A stretch of 64,000 nt of DNA from Arthrobacter sp. Y81 (GTDB taxonomy: Bacteria; Actinomycetota; Actinomycetes; Actinomycetales; Micrococcaceae), in NCBI RefSeq assembly GCF_002929335.1, contig NZ_PJIL01000013.1, positions 80,429-144,428 of the forward strand, read 5' to 3'. Of this stretch, positions 32,960 through 41,107 are shown one piece after another. Numbering within the stretch: the stretch's first letter is position 1; the number at the start of each line of letters is the position of its first letter. The notes under the pieces are model-generated. The model searched no databases. It had not been told where the DNA came from and saw only the letters and a list, made by a program, of their open reading frames with translations. The translations under genes were made by a program, and so were the position numbers.

Positions 32960-33689
32960 GACGGCTATGGAAACAGCCACCGAAAGCGGCACCACAGCCG
33001 GCAAGTCGGCCGGCAGCAAATCCGAGCAGGCCTATGCCGCGGTCAAGGCCCGGATCGTGGACGGCACCTACTCGCCCGGTTACCGGCTGGTGCTGGCCAA
33101 GATCGCCGAGGACCTGGGCGTCAGCGTCGTTCCGGTCCGCGAAGCCATCCGCCGGCTCGAAGCCGAGGGACTGGTTAAGTTCGAACGGAATGTAGGCGCT
33201 ACGGTGTCCGGGATCGACCCCACCGAGTACCTCTACACGATGCAGACCCTCAGCATCGTCGAAGGCGCCGCAACGGCGCTGTCCGCACCCCTGATCGGCG
33301 AAGCCGACATTGCCCGGGCGCGTGCCTTGAACGAGCAGATGCGGGAATGCCTGCAGCACTTCGACCCCGTCCGCTTCACCGCGCTGAACCAGGACTTCCA
33401 TAGCGTCCTGTTCGAGCACTGCCCCAACCCGCACATCCTTGACCTCGTCCACCGCGGCTGGAACCGGCTCGCCTCGCTCCGGTCATCCACTTTCCGTTTT
33501 GTGCCGGGCCGCGCCCATGACTCGGTGGATGAACACGAAGCCATCCTGAAACTGATTGAAACCGGAGCCGGCGCCGGCCAGATCGAAATGGCGGCCCGCC
33601 TCCACCGCAGCGCCACTTTGGACGCCTACCTTGCCCACACTCCGGCAGCGGTACAGGCGACACCCAACCACCAACCCCCACAGCAGTAA
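32952..33689 (+). CDS. GntR-family regulator with FCD domain
   Basis: A 245-aa repressor-type protein: winged helix at about 25-95 (LAKIAEDLGVSVVPVREAIR, then RNVGATVSG) and an FCD ligand domain at about 105-225 (NQDFHSVLFEHCPN, then VDEHEAILKLIE, with metal-binding His). It overlaps the end of the FAH-RraA gene by 8 nt (ATGACTGA) and precedes hpaE by 9 nt, so it is inside the operon and probably autoregulates it through the palindrome at 31442. The ligand is likely a pathway intermediate. Confidence 0.9.
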   Translation: MTETAMETATESGTTAGKSAGSKSEQAYAAVKARIVDGTYSPGYRLVLAKIAEDLGVSVVPVREAIRRLEAEGLVKFERNVGATVSGIDPTEYLYTMQTLSIVEGAATALSAPLIGEADIARARALNEQMRECLQHFDPVRFTALNQDFHSVLFEHCPNPHILDLVHRGWNRLASLRSSTFRFVPGRAHDSVDEHEAILKLIETGAGAGQIEMAARLHRSATLDAYLAHTPAAVQATPNHQPPQQ

Positions 33690-33698
33690 GGAAAAACA

Positions 33699-35213
33699 AT
33701 GACGTTCACTGCCGCAGACACCAAAACCCACTACATCCCGCAGGACCTGCCCACCCACATCCAGCACTACATCAACGGCGAGTTCGTTGACTCCGTGGGC
33801 GGCAAGACCTTCGACGTCCTGGACCCGGTCTCCAACACCAACTACGCCACCGCCGCGGCCGGCCAGAAAGCAGACATCGACCTCGCCGTCGCCGCCGCCC
33901 GCGAAGCCTTCGCCAACGGCCCCTGGCCGAGGATGAAGCCGCGCGAACGCGCCCGCATCCTGAACAGGATCGCGGACGCCGTCGAAGCGCAGGAGGAACG
34001 CCTCGCCGAACTCGAAACCTTCGACACCGGCCTGCCCATCACCCAGGCCAAGGGCCAGGCACTGCGCGCGGCAGAGAACTTCCGCTTCTTCGCGGACCTG
34101 ATCGTGGCCCAGTTCGACGACGCCATGAAGGTGCCCGGCTCGCAGATCAACTACGTGAACCGCAAGCCGATCGGCGTCGCCGGCCTCATCACCCCGTGGA
34201 ACACCCCGTTCATGCTGGAGTCCTGGAAGCTGGCCCCGGCTCTGGCCACCGGCAACACCGTGGTCCTCAAGCCCGCCGAATTCACCCCGCTGTCCGCCTC
34301 GCTCTGGGCACAGATCTTCAAGGACGCCGGCCTGCCGGACGGCGTGTTCAACCTGGTCAACGGCCTCGGCGAGGAAGCCGGCGACGCCCTGGTCAAGCAC
34401 CCGGACGTCCCGCTGATCTCCTTCACCGGCGAGACCACCACCGGGCAGACGATCTTCCGCAACGCCGCCACCAACCTCAAGGGCCTGTCCATGGAGCTCG
34501 GCGGCAAGTCCCCGTGCGTGGTGTTCGCCGACGCCGACCTCGACGCCGCGATCGACTCCGCACTGTTCGGCGTGTTCTCGCTCAACGGCGAACGCTGCAC
34601 GGCAGGCTCCCGGATCCTCGTGGAACGCGCCATCTACGACGAGTTCTGCGAGAAGTACGCAGCCCGCGCCAAGAACATCGTGGTCGGCGATCCGCACGAT
34701 CCCAAGACCCAGGTGGGCGCCCTGGTCCACCCGGAGCACTACGAAAAGGTGGCCTCCTACGTGGAGATCGGCAAGTCCGAAGGACGGCTGCTGGCCGGCG
34801 GCGGCCGCCCGGAGCACCTCCCCGAAGGAAACTACATCGCCCCCACCGTGTTCGCCGACGTCGCCCCCGACGCTCGGATCTTCCAGGAGGAGATCTTCGG
34901 CCCGGTCGTCGCCATCACCCCGTTCGAGAACGACGACGAAGCCCTGGCCCTCGCGAACAACACCAAGTACGGCCTGGCGGCCTACATCTGGACCCAGAAC
35001 CTCACCCGGGCCCACAACTTCTCGCAGAACGTGGAGGCCGGCATGGTCTGGCTCAACAGCCACAACGTCCGCGACCTCCGCACCCCTTTCGGCGGCGTCA
35101 AGGCCTCCGGCCTGGGCCACGAGGGCGGCTACCGCTCCATCGATTTCTACACCGACCAGCAGGCCGTGCACATCACCCTCGGCACCGTCCACACCCCGAA
35201 ATTCGGCGCCTGA
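33699..35213 (+). CDS. hpaE: 5-carboxymethyl-2-hydroxymuconate semialdehyde dehydrogenase
   Basis: A 504-aa ALDH that oxidises the ring-cleavage product semialdehyde to 5-carboxymethyl-2-hydroxymuconate with NAD. Motifs: LITPWNTPFMLESWK, catalytic Glu in SMELGGKSPCVV and Cys in LNGERCTAGSRI, and EEIFGPVVAITPF. The position directly before hpaD defines the assignment. AGTAAGGAAAAACA precedes the ATG. It has a very strong GC3 bias and long open frames on the opposite strand that are shadows. Confidence 0.94.
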   Translation: MTFTAADTKTHYIPQDLPTHIQHYINGEFVDSVGGKTFDVLDPVSNTNYATAAAGQKADIDLAVAAAREAFANGPWPRMKPRERARILNRIADAVEAQEERLAELETFDTGLPITQAKGQALRAAENFRFFADLIVAQFDDAMKVPGSQINYVNRKPIGVAGLITPWNTPFMLESWKLAPALATGNTVVLKPAEFTPLSASLWAQIFKDAGLPDGVFNLVNGLGEEAGDALVKHPDVPLISFTGETTTGQTIFRNAATNLKGLSMELGGKSPCVVFADADLDAAIDSALFGVFSLNGERCTAGSRILVERAIYDEFCEKYAARAKNIVVGDPHDPKTQVGALVHPEHYEKVASYVEIGKSEGRLLAGGGRPEHLPEGNYIAPTVFADVAPDARIFQEEIFGPVVAITPFENDDEALALANNTKYGLAAYIWTQNLTRAHNFSQNVEAGMVWLNSHNVRDLRTPFGGVKASGLGHEGGYRSIDFYTDQQAVHITLGTVHTPKFGA

Positions 35214-35266
35214 GCGATTCCGCCCAGCGCCAAACCAGACCCCGCTTTCAAAGAAGAGAGAATCCG

Positions 35267-36355
35267 ATGACAAACTTCGTCCCCACCCCCTCCGTCCCGG
35301 CCCCGGATATCGTCCGCTGCGCGTACTTGGAACTCGTGGTCACGGACCTCGCCAAGTCCCGCGCGTTCTACGTGGACCTGCTGGGCCTGCACGTCACCGA
35401 AGAAGACGAGAACAACATCTACCTGCGCTCCTTCGAGGAGTTCATCCACCACAACCTGGTCCTGCGCAAGGGCCCGGTGGCCGCTGCCGCGGCCTTCGCC
35501 TACCGGGTGAAGTCCCCGGCCGAAGTTGACGCCGCAGAAGCCTATTACAAGGAACTGGGCTGCCGCACCGAACGCCGCAAGGACGGCTTCACCAAGGGCG
35601 TCGGCGACTCCGTCCGCGTTGAGGACCCGCTGGGCTTCCCCTACGAGTTCTTCTACGACGTGGAGCACGTGGAACGCCTCACCCAGCGCTACGACCTCTA
35701 CTCCGCCGGCGAACTGGTCCGCCTGGACCACTTCAACCAGGTCACCCCGGACGTCCCCCGCGGCCGCAAGTACCTGGAGGACCTCGGCTTCCGCGTCTCC
35801 GAGGACATCAAGGACTCCGACGGCGTCACATACGCCGCGTGGATGCACCGCAAGCAGACGGTGCACGACACCGCCCTGACCGGCGGCAACGGCCCGCGCC
35901 TGCACCACATCGCGTTCTCGACCCACGAGAAGCACAACATCATCCAGATCTGCGACAAGATGGGCGCGCTGCGCATCTCGGACCGGATCGAACGGGGCCC
36001 CGGCCGGCACGGCGTGTCCAACGCCTTCTACCTCTACATCCTGGACCCGGACGGCCACCGCGTGGAGATCTACACCCAGGACTACTACACCGGCGACCCG
36101 GACAACCCCACCGTGACCTGGGACGTGCACGACAACCAGCGCCGCGACTGGTGGGGCAACCCCGTGGTCCCGTCCTGGTACACCGAGGCTTCCCTGGTCC
36201 TGGACCTCGACGGCAATCCGCAGCCCGTCATCGTCCGTGAGGAAAAGAGCGAAATGGCCGTCACCGTCGGCGCCGACGGCTTCTCCTACACCCGCAAGGA
36301 AGAGGACGGCCCCGCCGGAGAGAAGACGGGCTTCAAGCTCGGGGCCCAGGTTTAA
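35267..36355 (+). CDS. hpaD: Homoprotocatechuate 2,3-dioxygenase (extradiol, MndD/HPCD type)
   Basis: A 362-aa type I extradiol dioxygenase that opens 3,4-dihydroxyphenylacetate. The metal ligands are His155 (RLDHFNQV), His214 (RLHHIAFST) and Glu267 (HRVEIYTQ), and the acid-base His200 is present (QTVHDTAL); these match the known numbering of MndD of Arthrobacter globiformis and HPCD of Brevibacterium fuscum. MndD uses Mn, HPCD uses Fe; the sequence does not decide between them. Start ATG at 35267 with AAGAAGAGAGAATCCG upstream. Confidence 0.96.
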   Translation: MTNFVPTPSVPAPDIVRCAYLELVVTDLAKSRAFYVDLLGLHVTEEDENNIYLRSFEEFIHHNLVLRKGPVAAAAAFAYRVKSPAEVDAAEAYYKELGCRTERRKDGFTKGVGDSVRVEDPLGFPYEFFYDVEHVERLTQRYDLYSAGELVRLDHFNQVTPDVPRGRKYLEDLGFRVSEDIKDSDGVTYAAWMHRKQTVHDTALTGGNGPRLHHIAFSTHEKHNIIQICDKMGALRISDRIERGPGRHGVSNAFYLYILDPDGHRVEIYTQDYYTGDPDNPTVTWDVHDNQRRDWWGNPVVPSWYTEASLVLDLDGNPQPVIVREEKSEMAVTVGADGFSYTRKEEDGPAGEKTGFKLGAQV

Positions 36356-36358
36356 ACC

Positions 36359-37144
36359 ATGATGGACGCGAAGACGATCGAAGCCATTGCCGACGAACTG
36401 CTCGAAGCCGGCCGGAACCGCAAGCCGGTGCCGCGCCTGACGGCCCGCTACCCCGACATGACGGTGGAGGATTCCTATGCCGTGCAGCAGTTGTGGCGGC
36501 GCCGGAACGAGGAAGCCGGACGCACGTTGGTGGGGCGCAAGATCGGCCTCACGTCCAAGGCCATGCAGGCCGCCACGGGCATCACGGAGCCGGACTACGG
36601 CGCCATCTTCGATGACATGGTCCTCGAAACCGGCTGTTCGGTGCAGTGGGACAAGTACACCCACCCACGGGTGGAGGTCGAGCTCGCGTTTGTCCTGAAG
36701 AATGCACTCAAGGGCCCGGGCTGCACCATCTTCGATGTCCTGAATGCCACTGACTACGTGGTTCCGGCCCTCGAGATCCTGGACTCCAGGATCGAAATGG
36801 AGGGCCGGACCATCGTGGACACCATCGCGGACAACGCCGCGATGGGTGCCATGGTGGTGGGCGGCCGCCCGGTGCGGCCCGACGCCGTCGACCTCCGCTG
36901 GGTCTCCGCAATCCTCTACAAGAACCAGACTGTGGAGGAAACCGGCGTCGCCGCCGGGGTCCTGGACCATCCGGCCAACGGCGTGCACTGGCTCGCCAAC
37001 AAGATCGCGGCGCACGGGGACGGCATGAAGGCCGGGGACATCATCCTGGCCGGCTCCTTTACGCGCCCGCTGTGGGTGTACAAGGGCGACACCGTCCACG
37101 CCGACTACGGACCCCTGGGAGTTGTCACATGCCGCTTCGAGTAG
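36359..37144 (+). CDS. hpaH: 2-oxo-hept-4-ene-1,7-dioate hydratase
   Basis: A 261-aa hydratase of the MhpD/HpaH family that adds water to 2-oxohept-4-ene-1,7-dioate. Recognisable blocks are GRKIGLTSKAMQAATGI, HPRVEVELAFVLKNAL with metal-binding Glu residues, and the C-terminal GDIILAGSFTRPLWVYKGD. It starts 3 nt after hpaD (second ATG at 36362 also possible) and overlaps hpaI by 16 nt, showing tight operon structure. Confidence 0.95.
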   Translation: MMDAKTIEAIADELLEAGRNRKPVPRLTARYPDMTVEDSYAVQQLWRRRNEEAGRTLVGRKIGLTSKAMQAATGITEPDYGAIFDDMVLETGCSVQWDKYTHPRVEVELAFVLKNALKGPGCTIFDVLNATDYVVPALEILDSRIEMEGRTIVDTIADNAAMGAMVVGGRPVRPDAVDLRWVSAILYKNQTVEETGVAAGVLDHPANGVHWLANKIAAHGDGMKAGDIILAGSFTRPLWVYKGDTVHADYGPLGVVTCRFE

Positions 37145-37953
37145 AACCGGACGCCACGTTCCGGCACGCCCTGGCCACCGCCAACCGTCCCCTCATGGGG
37201 ATGTGGGTGTGTTCCGGCAGCCCGCTGGTGGCCGAGCTGTGCGCCGGGGCGGGTCTGGACTGGCTCTTGGTGGATGCCGAGCACAGCCCCAACGGGCTTG
37301 AATCCGTCCTCGCCCAGCTGCAGGCCGTCCACGGCTACCCGGTCCAGGTGCTGGTCCGGCCGCCGGTCAACGACACCGTGCTGATCAAGCAGTACCTGGA
37401 CCTCGGCGTGCAGAACCTCCTGGTGCCCATGGTGAACTCCGCCGCAGAGGCCGAAGCTGCGGTGGCGGCCACCCGCTACCCGCCGCACGGCGTCCGCGGC
37501 GTGGGCTCGGCCCTCGCCCGGGCCTCGCGCTGGAACCGCATCCCGGACTACCTCGCCCGCGCCGGCGAAACGGTCAGCCTCACCGTCCAGATCGAATCCG
37601 AAGCAGCCGTCGCCGCCGTGGAGAACATCCTCGCGGTCGACGGCGTGGACGCCATCTTCCTGGGGCCCTCCGACCTCGCCGCCTCCATGGGCGTGCTGGG
37701 ACAGCAGGATCACCCCGAGGTGCGTGCCGCCGTCGAACACTGCCTCGCTGCCGCCACAGCGGCCGGCAAACCGGCCGGTGTGAACGCTTTCAACCCCGCC
37801 ACCGCCCGCAGCTACCTGGCGGCCGGCGCCGCGTTTGTGCTGGTGGGCGCCGACGTGGCCATCCTGGCCCGCGGCTCCGAGGCACTCGCCGCCGAATACA
37901 TCCCGCCGGCCGCAGCCGTTGAGCCTGCCGGCGAGACCCCCGCCAGCTACTGA
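37129..37953 (+). CDS. hpaI: 4-hydroxy-2-oxoheptane-1,7-dioate aldolase
   Basis: A 274-aa class II aldolase of the HpaI/HpcH family; it splits the pathway product into pyruvate and succinate semialdehyde. Motifs: GMWVCSGSPLVAELCAGAGLDWLLVDAEHS with the catalytic His, QIESEAAVAAVENI with metal Glu, and DAIFLGPSDLAASMG with metal Asp. Starts inside the end of hpaH. A short Ala/Pro/Glu-rich tail extends beyond the domain. Confidence 0.95.
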   Translation: MPLRVEPDATFRHALATANRPLMGMWVCSGSPLVAELCAGAGLDWLLVDAEHSPNGLESVLAQLQAVHGYPVQVLVRPPVNDTVLIKQYLDLGVQNLLVPMVNSAAEAEAAVAATRYPPHGVRGVGSALARASRWNRIPDYLARAGETVSLTVQIESEAAVAAVENILAVDGVDAIFLGPSDLAASMGVLGQQDHPEVRAAVEHCLAAATAAGKPAGVNAFNPATARSYLAAGAAFVLVGADVAILARGSEALAAEYIPPAAAVEPAGETPASY

Positions 37954-37975
37954 CCCACTTCCAAGGACTTCTTTG

Positions 37976-39478
37976 ATGACACTTTCTGCGATCTCCCCTG
38001 CCATTTCCCCGGAGCGAGAGGCTTCACTCCTCGCCTCGGTCCCCACCGGCCTGCTGATCGGCGGCCAGTGGCGGGACGCGTCCGACGGCGGCACGTTCGA
38101 CGTCCACGACCCCGCCACCGGGAAGGTACTCGCCACCCTGGCGTCCGCCACCAGTGAGGACGCCGTCGCGGCGCTCGACGCCGCAGACGCAGCCCAGGCT
38201 TCCTGGGCCCGGACGGCGCCGCGCGAACGCGCGGAAATCCTCCGCCGTGCCTTCGACCTGGTCACCGCACGGGCCGAGGACTTCGCGCTGCTGATGACCC
38301 TGGAAATGGGCAAGCCGCTGGCCGAAGCCCGCGGCGAAGTCACCTACGGGGCCGAATTCCTGCGCTGGTTCTCCGAAGAAGCAGTCCGCGACTACGGCCG
38401 CTACCTCACCACCCCCGAGGGCAAGAACAAGATCCTCGTCCAGAAAAAGCCGGTAGGCCCCTGTCTGCTGATCACGCCCTGGAACTTCCCGCTGGCCATG
38501 GCCACCCGCAAGGTCGCCCCCGCCGTCGCCGCCGGCTGCACCATGGTCCTCAAACCCGCCAAGCTCACACCCCTAACCGCGCAGCTGTTCGCCCAGACCA
38601 TGCTCGAAGCCGGGCTGCCCGCCGGCGTCCTAAACGTGGTGGCCTCCGCCAGCGCCTCCGGGATCTCCGGCCCGCTGCTCGCCGACCCAAGGCTGCGCAA
38701 GGTCTCCTTCACCGGCTCCACCCCGGTGGGCAAACGCCTCATGGCCGACGCCGCGCAGAACGTCCTCCGCACGTCGATGGAACTCGGCGGCAACGCCCCG
38801 TTCATCGTGTTCGAGGACGCGGACCTGGACAAGGCCGTCGAAGGCGCCATGGCCGCCAAGATGCGGAACATGGGCGAAGCCTGCACCGCGGCCAACCGCT
38901 TCCTGGTCCAGGAATCCGTCGCCGCACCCTTCACCCGGAAGTTCGCCGCCGCCATGGGCGCCCTCACCACCGGCCGCGGGACGGAACCGGCCACCCAAGT
39001 CGGCCCGCTCATCGACGCCGGAGCCCGCGACGAGGTGCACGCTCTGGTGAGCGCCGCCGTCGACGCCGGCGCCACAGCCGTCACCGGCGGCGCACCGGTG
39101 GAGGGGGCCGGCTACTTCTACCCGCCCACCGTGCTGGCCAACGTCCCGAACGACGCCGAGATCCTGCGCCAGGAGATCTTCGGACCCGTCGCCCCGGTCA
39201 CCACGTTCGCCACCGAGGACGACGCCATCCGGCTGGCCAACGCCAGCGAATACGGCCTGGCCTCCTACATCTACAGCCGCGACTTCAACCGGCTGCTCCG
39301 CGTGGCCGAACAGATCGAATTCGGCATGGTGGGTTTCAACGCCGGCGTCATCTCCAACGCCGCCGCCCCGTTCGGCGGCGTCAAGCAGTCCGGGCTCGGC
39401 CGTGAAGGCGGATCCGAAGGCATCGCCGAATACACCAGCACGCAGTACATCGGCCTCGCCGACCCCTACGCCTCCTGA
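37976..39478 (+). CDS. gabD: Succinate-semialdehyde dehydrogenase
   Basis: A 500-aa ALDH. Motifs: LITPWNFPLAMATRKVAPA, Glu in SMELGGNAPFIVF, Cys in MGEACTAANRFLV, and QEIFGPVAPVTTF; the sequence type is GabD. It follows hpaI by 22 nt, which makes sense because hpaI yields succinate semialdehyde, so this enzyme passes the carbon to succinate and the TCA cycle. ATG at 37976 with CAAGGACTTCTTTG upstream; the frame is open further upstream in hpaI. Confidence 0.93.
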   Translation: MTLSAISPAISPEREASLLASVPTGLLIGGQWRDASDGGTFDVHDPATGKVLATLASATSEDAVAALDAADAAQASWARTAPRERAEILRRAFDLVTARAEDFALLMTLEMGKPLAEARGEVTYGAEFLRWFSEEAVRDYGRYLTTPEGKNKILVQKKPVGPCLLITPWNFPLAMATRKVAPAVAAGCTMVLKPAKLTPLTAQLFAQTMLEAGLPAGVLNVVASASASGISGPLLADPRLRKVSFTGSTPVGKRLMADAAQNVLRTSMELGGNAPFIVFEDADLDKAVEGAMAAKMRNMGEACTAANRFLVQESVAAPFTRKFAAAMGALTTGRGTEPATQVGPLIDAGARDEVHALVSAAVDAGATAVTGGAPVEGAGYFYPPTVLANVPNDAEILRQEIFGPVAPVTTFATEDDAIRLANASEYGLASYIYSRDFNRLLRVAEQIEFGMVGFNAGVISNAAAPFGGVKQSGLGREGGSEGIAEYTSTQYIGLADPYAS

Positions 39479-39545
39479 CTTTCAACACTCCATCAAGAAC
39501 CACAACACGCGGGTCACAAAGTTGTGCCCTCAGGAAAGAGACACC

Positions 39546-40943
39546 ATGAGCGCTCTGCCGCATCAACAGCCCAAGTCGGCACGGGACAACCGTCGAGTCG
39601 CGTTCGCCACCATTGTCGGGACCACTGTCGAGTGGTACGACTTCTTTATCTACGCCAATGCCGCCGGCCTGGTTTTCGCCAAGCTCTTCTTCGAACCCGC
39701 CGGCAATGACATCGCTCTGCTGATCTCCTTCGCATCGGTTGGCCTGAGCTTCCTGTTCCGGCCCTTGGGCGCGTTCCTCGCCGGGCATTTCGGTGACCGG
39801 CTGGGGCGCAGGGCCATGCTGGTCCTCACACTCATCCTGATGGGTGCCGCCACCACGTTGATCGGTGTCCTCCCGACTTACGAGACGGCCGGCCTCGCTG
39901 CTCCGATCCTTCTGCTACTCCTGCGCATCCTGCAGGGCATCTCGGCCGGGGGCGAATGGGGCGGCGCCGTACTGATGGCTGTCGAGCACGCGCCCCGGTC
40001 CAGGCGCGGCCTGTTCGGCTCGTTCCCGCAACTCGGAGTCCCCCTGGGTATGCTCCTTGCCTCCGGCGTCCTCAGCCTGATGTCCGGCGCGATCTCCCCC
40101 GGGGCGGCTTTTGTGGAGTGGGGCTGGCGTATCCCGTTCCTGCTGAGCTTCGTGCTGATCATCGTGGGCTTCATCGTCCGCCGAAGCGTAGAGGAGAGCC
40201 CCGTCTTCGCGGAAATCGCTACCCGGAAACAGCAGACCCGCGTTCCCATCGTGGAGCTGTTCAAGAAGCACTGGCTGCTGGTAATCCTTGCGGCCCTGGT
40301 CTTCGCCGGCAACAATGCCGCGGGCTACATGACCACGGGCGGCTACATCCTCAGCTACGCCACGGCTCCCAAGGGACTGGCCATGGACCGCACCGCGGTG
40401 CTCCTGGCCGTCACGGCCTCCGCCGCGCTGTGGTTCGTCTTTACGCTCATTTCCGGCTACCTCGCCGACAGCATTGGCCGTAAGAAAACGTACCTCATTG
40501 GGTATGCCTGCCTGATCGTCACGGTCTTCCCACTATTCTGGCTCATCAACACCGGCAACATCTGGGCCATGTTGCTCGGTTTGTCGCTGTTCAGTGTGGG
40601 ACTCGGGCTGACCTACGGACCGCAGGCCGCCCTCTACAGCGAACTCTTCCCCGCGTCCATCCGGTTCTCCGGGGTTGCCATCTCCTACGCCTTGGGCGCG
40701 ATCATCGGCGGTGCCTTTGCCCCGGCCATCGCTACCGCGCTGGTCCAGGCCACCGGGACCACCATGTCCGTGTCCGCCTACCTGCTGATTGTTGCCCTAA
40801 TCTCAACGGGTGCCGTGCTGGTCATCCGCGAACGGAAGGGCATCGACCTGGGCATCGACAACCAGGCCGAGCAGGAGGTCGGCGCCACGATCTTCGACAA
40901 GCGGGTGCCCGCCGTCGCTGCGGACATCGCCGCCAAAGTCTGA
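39546..40943 (+). CDS. MHS-family MFS transporter of the homoprotocatechuate operon
   Basis: A 465-aa, 12-helix metabolite:H+ symporter with TTVEWYDFFIYANAAGLVF in helix 1 and GHFGDRLGRRAML in loop 2-3. Last gene of the hpa operon (67 nt after gabD; CAGGAAAGAGACACC upstream of the start). Probably imports the hydroxyaromatic acid degraded by the operon, such as a hydroxyphenylacetate or homoprotocatechuate; MHS carriers for aromatic acids are known but specificity is not readable. Confidence 0.9.
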   Translation: MSALPHQQPKSARDNRRVAFATIVGTTVEWYDFFIYANAAGLVFAKLFFEPAGNDIALLISFASVGLSFLFRPLGAFLAGHFGDRLGRRAMLVLTLILMGAATTLIGVLPTYETAGLAAPILLLLLRILQGISAGGEWGGAVLMAVEHAPRSRRGLFGSFPQLGVPLGMLLASGVLSLMSGAISPGAAFVEWGWRIPFLLSFVLIIVGFIVRRSVEESPVFAEIATRKQQTRVPIVELFKKHWLLVILAALVFAGNNAAGYMTTGGYILSYATAPKGLAMDRTAVLLAVTASAALWFVFTLISGYLADSIGRKKTYLIGYACLIVTVFPLFWLINTGNIWAMLLGLSLFSVGLGLTYGPQAALYSELFPASIRFSGVAISYALGAIIGGAFAPAIATALVQATGTTMSVSAYLLIVALISTGAVLVIRERKGIDLGIDNQAEQEVGATIFDKRVPAVAADIAAKV

Positions 40944-41107
40944 CGCAACCGCCCGTTTCCCGGGCCTCGGCGCCGAAGAGTGCGGGGGCCCAATAGCGTG
41001 AGGCATTCTGGTCCGCGTGCTCAGCTGGGGACCGCCGTCGGGCTCTGGCTGGCGGCTACCGTCGGGCGTATTCTTGACGCACTGGCACGCGTGATAGCTG
41101 GATACAA

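Noticed and set aside
34196..35266. Upstream extension of the hpaD frame through hpaE
   Set aside because: Arg/Pro/Gly-rich translation without family similarity; ATG at 35267 gives the exact known ligand numbering of the dioxygenase.
33483..35273. Long minus-strand open frame (596 codons) opposite hpaE and its regulator
   Set aside because: It is the antisense of hpaE and GntR with clear protein families; high GC3 removes stop codons from the opposite strand. No motif or ribosome binding site.
37915..37940. GTTGAGCCTGCCGGCGAGACC resembling the intergenic motif at 13530
   Set aside because: It lies inside the hpaI coding region and differs at several bases; likely chance.
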